64,000 nt of DNA, from contig CAKPMY010000004.1 of NCBI GenBank assembly GCA_934168245.1, positions 69,543 through 133,542 on the forward strand. Direction: 5' to 3'. The notes under the pieces were generated by a model. It saw only the letters and a program-made list of their open reading frames with translations, made no database searches and was not told the DNA's origin. Positions 59,885-64,000 of this stretch are shown here, one piece after another. Source of the DNA: an uncultured Bacilli bacterium (GTDB lineage: Bacteria > Bacillota_I > Bacilli_A > RF39 > UBA660). Within the stretch, counting starts at the first letter, position 1. Each line of letters begins with the position of its first letter. The position numbers and the translations under genes were made by a program.

Positions 59885-61693
59885 CTTTACACGTGCATCA
59901 TATTTTTTACGTTCTTCAGTATTTAGGATTCTTTTTCTGATACGTATATTATGTGGGGTTACTTCTACTAATTCATCTGAATTGATGTAGTCAAGTGCAT
60001 ACTCTAGAGATATTGGCCTTGGTCTTTTTAAGACTACTGTGTGATCTGAACCAGCGGCTCTAGTATTTGTTAATTGCTTTCCTTTAACAACATTTACGGC
60101 TAAGTCGTTATCACGATTACACTCACCTACTACCATACCTTCGTATACTTCAGTTCCTGGTTCAATAAACATAACACCACGATCTTCTAAGTTACCGATT
60201 GAATATGCTGTTGCGGAACCGTTTTCCATAGAAACTAGAACTCCTAGTTTTCTTTCACCAACATCAATATTTTCATATGGTAGATATTCTTTAAAAGTAT
60301 GATTCATAATTCCGTAACCTTTAGTTAGAGTCATGAATTCTGTTGAGAATCCAATTAGTCCACGAGATGGAATTGTATAAATTAATCTAACTTGGTTTTC
60401 AAAATTAGACATACTTTCCATTTTACCACCACGGGTACCAAGTTGTTCAATTACTGAACCAACGCTTTCTTCTGGAACTTCGATTTGTAATTCTTCATAT
60501 GGTTCATATTTTTGACCATCTATTTCTTTGATAATTACACTTGGTTTTGATACTTCTAGTTCAAATCCTTCACGGCGCATATTTTCAATTAGAATTCCTA
60601 AATGTAATTCACCACGACCGGCTACTAAGAATGACTCATTAGTTGCTGGTGAAACGTGTAGACTAACATCTTTTTGAGTTTCACGCATTAGACGTTCTTC
60701 TATTTTTCTAGCAGTTACGATTTTACCATCACGGCCAATGAACGGTGATGAGTTAGTTCCAAATGTCATTTGTAAAGTTGGCTCATCAATATGTAATTGT
60801 GGTAATGGTTCGATAGCATTATTGTTACAGATTGTCTCGCCTACTGAAATATCAGCAAGTCCAGCTACAGCGACAATGTCTCCAGCTTCGGCCTGTTCTA
60901 TTTCAATACGACGATAGCCATAGTAACCAAATAATTTTTGAATTCTAAATTGTTTAGTACTACCATCTAGTCTACAACAAGTAACTACTTCACCAGTTTT
61001 AATTCTACCATTGTGAACTCTACCGATACCAATTCTTCCAACAAATTCATTATAATCTAGTAAGGCTGGTTGAAATTGTAATGGTTTTTCAGGGTCACCA
61101 GATGGTGCTGGTATTTCTTCTAGAATAGTGTCTAGAACTTCAGTAAAGCCTGGAGTTTGTTCATTCAAGTCATCACTTAGAGAACAAGTTCCGTTTAAGG
61201 CAGATGCATATAGTACTTTAAAATCTAATTGTGAGTCATCTGCTCCTAGTTCGATAAATAAATCTAGAACTTCATCTAATACTTGTTTACATCTAGCACT
61301 TGGTTTATCAACTTTATTGATTATAACGATTGGTTTTACTTTAGCGGCAAAAGCCTTTTTTAAAACGAATCTAGTTTGTGGCATTGGTCCTTCATAAGCA
61401 TCAACTACTAGTAAAACGCCATCTACCATATTCATGATACGTTCTACTTCGCCACCAAAATCAGCATGACCTGGAGTATCTAAAATATTAATTCTTACTC
61501 CTTTATAGTCAAGGGCTGTTGTTTTAGCAAGGATTGTTATTCCTCTTTCTTTTTCTAAAGCATTTGAATCCATAGAAACGTTACTAACATCTTCGTTTTC
61601 TCTAAACATTCCTGATGTCTTTAAAATTTCATCTACTAAAGTAGTTTTTCCATGGTCAACGTGTGCTATAATTGCTACATTTCTTTTTTCCAT
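59876..61693 (-). CDS. typA: Ribosome-associated GTPase TypA/BipA
   Basis: A 605-residue translational GTPase. G1 AHVDHGKTTLVDEIL, switch region RGITILAKTTAL, G3 DTPGHADFGGEVERIM and G4 NKVDKPSARC are present, followed by EF-G-like domains and the BipA-specific C-terminal domain (TRAAGSDHTVVLKRPRPISLE). It aids 50S assembly under stress and cold. Length is normal. GAGGTG precedes the ATG and an extended -10 TGC-TATAAT lies upstream. Confidence 0.97.
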   Translation of the reverse strand: MEKRNVAIIAHVDHGKTTLVDEILKTSGMFRENEDVSNVSMDSNALEKERGITILAKTTALDYKGVRINILDTPGHADFGGEVERIMNMVDGVLLVVDAYEGPMPQTRFVLKKAFAAKVKPIVIINKVDKPSARCKQVLDEVLDLFIELGADDSQLDFKVLYASALNGTCSLSDDLNEQTPGFTEVLDTILEEIPAPSGDPEKPLQFQPALLDYNEFVGRIGIGRVHNGRIKTGEVVTCCRLDGSTKQFRIQKLFGYYGYRRIEIEQAEAGDIVAVAGLADISVGETICNNNAIEPLPQLHIDEPTLQMTFGTNSSPFIGRDGKIVTARKIEERLMRETQKDVSLHVSPATNESFLVAGRGELHLGILIENMRREGFELEVSKPSVIIKEIDGQKYEPYEELQIEVPEESVGSVIEQLGTRGGKMESMSNFENQVRLIYTIPSRGLIGFSTEFMTLTKGYGIMNHTFKEYLPYENIDVGERKLGVLVSMENGSATAYSIGNLEDRGVMFIEPGTEVYEGMVVGECNRDNDLAVNVVKGKQLTNTRAAGSDHTVVLKRPRPISLEYALDYINSDELVEVTPHNIRIRKRILNTEERKKYDARVKNN

Positions 61694-61725
61694 AATAGGT
61701 ACACCTCTTTTTTACAACGTTCATA

Positions 61726-61734
61726 ATTATAGCA
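61726..61734 (-). promoter_or_regulatory. Extended -10 promoter of typA
   Basis: Minus-strand TGC-TATAAT about 35 bases before the start codon; no clear -35 box. Confidence 0.5.
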
Positions 61735-61742
61735 TAAGAGTT

Positions 61743-61766
61743 TAAAAAAAACTAGATGTTTCTAGA
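61743..61766 (-). terminator. Short terminator-like hairpin after the DedA gene
   Basis: Minus-strand CTAGA / TCTAG with a 4-base loop followed by eight T. The stem is only 5-6 bp. Confidence 0.4.
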
Positions 61767-61856
61767 AAGTTTAGGTTAAAAAATTATGATTTTCGAGGTA
61801 TTTTTTTAGTTTTTGTTGAAGATACAGGGAGTTTTTGGTAATTATATTGAATATTT

Positions 61857-62492
61857 TTAGTGCTTTGTTGGTGCTTTTTTTGTTGGAAGAGTCTTTTTGA
61901 TTTTAGGTTTTATTTTCTTATACAGGTAGCTTATAACGAGAAGAATTAATAATATTCTAATGGGAGTTTTTAATTTAGAGACATATTCGTTTAGGATTAC
62001 CCAGTTGTTACCTAGAGTATAACCAACGTAGACAAAGACAAATGTCCAAGGAATTGATCCTATTACGGTGTAAATTAAGAATTTTGGAAATGACAAGCGC
62101 ATAAAACCGATAGGAAGCGATATTAAGGTTCTTATTATTGGAAAGTTTCTGCCAATTAAGGCGGCCATAAGGCCATATTTTTGGTACCAAGAATCGGTTT
62201 TTTCTAGGTCCTCTTCTTTCATGAAAAAGTATTTGCCATATTTTTTAATAAAAGGTTTACCGCCAATATAGCCCATTAGATAAATTATTATGGCACAGAA
62301 AACACTACCGATTAGGCCAGTCATAAAAGCCCCAAAAAAAGTAAAGATTTTTCTACCGGCTAAAATTCCTCCGGTTGCTAGAATGGCTTCACTTGGAATT
62401 ACTATAATTACGGCTTCTAAAACCATGCCTAAAAACATGCCAAAATAGCCATAGTTGCTGATTAGTTGAATTACAAACTCACCGATATTCAA
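61857..62492 (-). CDS. DedA/VTT-family membrane protein
   Basis: About 211 residues with 4-5 helices: IPSEAILATGGILAGRKIF, GYIGGKPFIKKYGKYFFM, and the conserved GRNFPIIRTLISLPIGFMRL and GSIPWTFVFVYVGYTLG. DedA proteins are linked to undecaprenyl phosphate or phospholipid recycling across the membrane. A TTG at 62490-62492 is favoured, six bases after TAGGTG; the GTG and ATG codons just upstream overlap that site. The C-terminus is Lys-rich. Confidence 0.85.
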   Translation of the reverse strand: MNIGEFVIQLISNYGYFGMFLGMVLEAVIIVIPSEAILATGGILAGRKIFTFFGAFMTGLIGSVFCAIIIYLMGYIGGKPFIKKYGKYFFMKEEDLEKTDSWYQKYGLMAALIGRNFPIIRTLISLPIGFMRLSFPKFLIYTVIGSIPWTFVFVYVGYTLGNNWVILNEYVSKLKTPIRILLILLVISYLYKKIKPKIKKTLPTKKAPTKH

Positions 62493-62522
62493 GAGCATCA
62501 CCTATATAATAATATGAATAAA

Positions 62523-62552
62523 AAAAAGAATTAATCATTAATTAACTCTTCT
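62523..62552 (-). terminator. Terminator of the HAD gene
   Basis: Minus-strand stem GAGTTAAT / ATTAATTC (one G-U pair) followed by eight T, overlapping the stop codon. Confidence 0.65.
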
Positions 62553-63217
62553 ATGTATTCATATAAGTAAGTGTATTCTTTTTTGGAAAGTTCTGATAAA
62601 GCCGGATGGTGTTTTTTCATTATGGCACCATTGAATTCTTTTAACATTTCGTAGTCATTTATATCATCGCCGATTACATAAAGGTCTGATAGGAAAAGTT
62701 GTTCTAAATCTAGAAGTGTTTTTAGGCCGATTTCTTTATTGGTAGTGTTGGAAATTACGTTAATGTGTTCACTGCTTACATAAGCATAAGTATTTGTCTG
62801 TTCTTGTAGTTCTTTTACAATTTTATTGGCTAAGGCTTTATCTGTATAGGTGGCTAGGATTTTTACACAGTCGTTTGGATTTTCTGTGATGTTATAGCCA
62901 TCCTCTAGGAAACATTCGGTATTATTAGCGGCAAAGACTTTTTGAATTTTTGGAATTTCTTCTGGTTGTAGCATGGTAGTATGAAGGCAGTAGTCAAGAT
63001 TATTAAATATTTTGGCACCATCTTCACAGATTAAATAACTATAGGGAATGTGATATTTATCTAGGAGTATTTTTATGCTGGTATAACTTCTACCAGTTAT
63101 GATGCAGAATAAATTTCCTTTACTAAGGTATTCTTTTAAAGATAAAATATTTTTGTTTAGTTGTTCTTCATCTTTTATATATAATGTATTGTCAAAATCA
63201 CTTGCTAGAATTTTCAT
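62531..63217 (-). CDS. HAD-superfamily phosphatase, Cof type
   Basis: A 228-residue protein: motif I LASDFDNTLY, motif II CIITGRSY, late motif IGDDINDYEMLKEFNGAIMKK. The cap between is of the Cof/IIB kind. Such enzymes act on sugar phosphates, flavin or pyridoxal phosphates; the substrate cannot be told from sequence. AGGTGG precedes the ATG. Confidence 0.88.
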   Translation of the reverse strand: MKILASDFDNTLYIKDEEQLNKNILSLKEYLSKGNLFCIITGRSYTSIKILLDKYHIPYSYLICEDGAKIFNNLDYCLHTTMLQPEEIPKIQKVFAANNTECFLEDGYNITENPNDCVKILATYTDKALANKIVKELQEQTNTYAYVSSEHINVISNTTNKEIGLKTLLDLEQLFLSDLYVIGDDINDYEMLKEFNGAIMKKHHPALSELSKKEYTYLYEYIEELIND

Positions 63218-63275
63218 TTTTCCACCTACTTTTCTATACTTTTATTATAAATAATAATTTTTGTAAAAAAAAGTG

Positions 63276-63303
63276 TTGACATATTAAGAAGTTTTGGTAT
63301 AAT
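63276..63303 (+). promoter_or_regulatory. Strong promoter of tRNA-Gly
   Basis: TTGACA (63276-63281), a 16-base spacer and TATAAT (63298-63303): both boxes are perfect consensus. Confidence 0.85.
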
Positions 63304-63325
63304 TAATATTGTCTACTTTATTTAG

Positions 63326-63362
63326 TCGATTTCAGTCATCGGAAATTAAGACTGAAGGTCGA
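63326..63362 (+). other. Hairpin in the tRNA-Gly 5' leader
   Basis: Stem TTCAGTC (63331-63337) / GACTGAA (63350-63356) extended by TCGA / TCGA, with a 12-base loop. It is in the roughly 65-base leader before the tRNA and is not followed by a clear T-run. Confidence 0.5.
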
Positions 63363-63375
63363 TTAAAAAGTTTAT

Positions 63376-63449
63376 GCGGATGTAGTTTAATGGTAGAACC
63401 TCAGCCTTCCAAGCTGACTACGTGGGTTCGATTCCCATCATCCGCTCCA
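63376..63449 (+). tRNA. tRNA-Gly (anticodon UCC), CCA encoded
   Basis: Acceptor GCGGATG / CATCCGC, D arm with TTTAATGGTAGAA, anticodon stem-loop CAGCC-TTCCAAG with anticodon TCC, T arm GTGGG-TTCGATT-CCCAT, discriminator T and encoded CCA. One strong promoter upstream and a hairpin terminator downstream, so it is a single-tRNA transcript. Confidence 0.95.
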
Positions 63450-63460
63450 TTGAGAGAATT

Positions 63461-63490
63461 ACTCACACTTTGTGTGAGTTTTATTTTTAT
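63461..63490 (+). terminator. Terminator of tRNA-Gly
   Basis: Stem ACTCACAC / GTGTGAGT, 3-base loop, followed by TTTATTTTT. Confidence 0.8.
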
Positions 63491-63495
63491 AGAAT

Positions 63496-63527
63496 ATCCT
63501 ATATCACTTGTTGATATGGGATTTTTT
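63496..63527 (+). terminator. Terminator or attenuator directly before the last gene
   Basis: An 11-bp stem ATCCTATATCA / TGATATGGGAT (one G-U pair), 5-base loop, followed by six T. It ends about 12 bases before the Shine-Dalgarno site of the next gene, leaving no room for a promoter in between. Confidence 0.7.
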
Positions 63528-63551
63528 CATATACGAAAGGAGGATTAACAA

Positions 63552-63851
63552 ATGAAAATAACCATAGAACATTTAGAATTTCCTTTAAGTGTTAAGGATA
63601 AAATTACTAAAATACCTAAAATATCAAAATTACATTTAAATTTTATATCTGGTAAAAATATTCATTTTGATAAGACTAACCTATCTATAAAAGAACCACA
63701 CAAGATTATTATCAGTAATGAATCAATTTGTTTAATCTTAATTTCTTATGAAGATGATAACAACTTATATTTAAAAGATAGTCATGAAATTATAACTCTA
63801 AGTAGGCTGTCTGGTCTAGTTTTAAAAATGCAAGAAATGAAAAAACTTTAA
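63552..63851 (+). CDS. Small protein, unknown
   Basis: A 99-residue protein with no membrane helix: MKITIEHLEFPLSVKDKITK at the start, a strand-rich middle (KIIISNESICLILISYEDD), and a helical end (LSGLVLKMQEMKKL). An AAAGGAGG site lies nine bases before the ATG, so translation is likely. The terminator directly upstream means it is read only by read-through past the tRNA unit or from a promoter I could not find. The remaining bases to the window end hold no gene. I do not recognise the family. Confidence 0.6.
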   Translation: MKITIEHLEFPLSVKDKITKIPKISKLHLNFISGKNIHFDKTNLSIKEPHKIIISNESICLILISYEDDNNLYLKDSHEIITLSRLSGLVLKMQEMKKL

Positions 63852-64000
63852 ACTTTATTTTTTCCTTATTTTATAAGTAATTAAAAACCATTATGATATA
63901 TTTTTTGAAGTGGATGTCCGTTGTGTATAATTGTAAATGATGTGAGACAAAATTTATAAAAAAATTAAAGGCAATATGATATAGTTATTTTGTAATTATT

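Noticed and set aside
63309..63548. Plus-strand open frame across the tRNA
   Set aside because: It runs through tRNA-Gly and two terminators and has no ribosome site.
1..64000. CRISPR array, prophage or insertion sequence
   Set aside because: No regularly spaced repeats, no phage structural genes and no transposase were seen.
1..64000. Alternative genetic code with TGA as Trp, as in Mollicutes
   Set aside because: Several genes end in TGA at the expected protein end and Trp is encoded by TGG.

Overview
The window is AT-rich DNA from a low-GC member of the Bacillota (Bacilli-like). It uses the standard code, since several genes end in TGA. Shine-Dalgarno sites are strong (AAGGAG, GAGGTG) and many genes start with TTG or GTG. 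The backbone follows Bacillus gene order: lon beside a spoVID-like gene and a ysxE/cotS-like gene, the yrzL-ruvX-yrzB-mltG-trmR-trhP1-trhP2 cluster with greA nearby, and lspA-rluD. The spoVID/ysxE pair implies an endospore former or a recent descendant of one. I cannot name the species; an uncultured gut Bacilli lineage is my guess.

Layout. 1-5.3 kb: spore-coat pair, Lon and trigger factor. 5.3-6.9 kb: a tryptophan T-box leader and trpS, which appears to encode an Fe-S type enzyme. 7-11.4 kb: unknown membrane genes, rmuC, a VTT/DedA-like protein and a rhodanese. 11.5-41.4 kb: one block of about 24 minus-strand genes for a cell-envelope machine. 41.5-55.3 kb: greA, a duplicated transcription unit, dGTPase, U32 proteins, an NlpC/P60 fusion, trmR, mltG, ruvX, ireB, rhomboid, TspO, rluD and lspA. 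55.3-64 kb: dnaE, rpmB, typA, a DedA protein, a HAD phosphatase, tRNA-Gly(UCC) and a small unknown gene.

The 30-kb block is the exceptional part. It joins two secretion systems that are normally separate. The type IV secretion (conjugation) core is a VirD4/TraG coupling ATPase, VirB4 split into two genes, a PrgI/TcpE-like protein, a VirB6-like channel, two VirB2-like pilins and a SpoIID-C39 peptidoglycan enzyme. The Tad/Flp pilus part is TadZ-, TadA-, TadB-, TadC- and CpaB-like proteins, a 60-residue Flp-like pilin and TadE-like pseudopilins. To these are added two class-B-like sortases, two secreted Cys-rich proteins of more than 900 residues, and DUF5011/DUF6273-like surface proteins. No relaxase, integrase, transposase or att site is visible and the flanks are housekeeping genes, so I infer a resident surface or secretion organelle rather than an integrative conjugative element.

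Genes within the block are tightly packed and often overlap. The main promoter lies upstream of the first sortase gene. Further sigma-A-type promoters sit directly before a VirB2-like pilin and the Flp-like pilin, with a weaker one before virD4. Terminators follow one pilin and one DUF5411-like gene, which suggests separate dosing of pilin subunits. A third VirB2-like domain, fused to NlpC/P60, lies in the yrr cluster about 7 kb away and may belong to the same machine.
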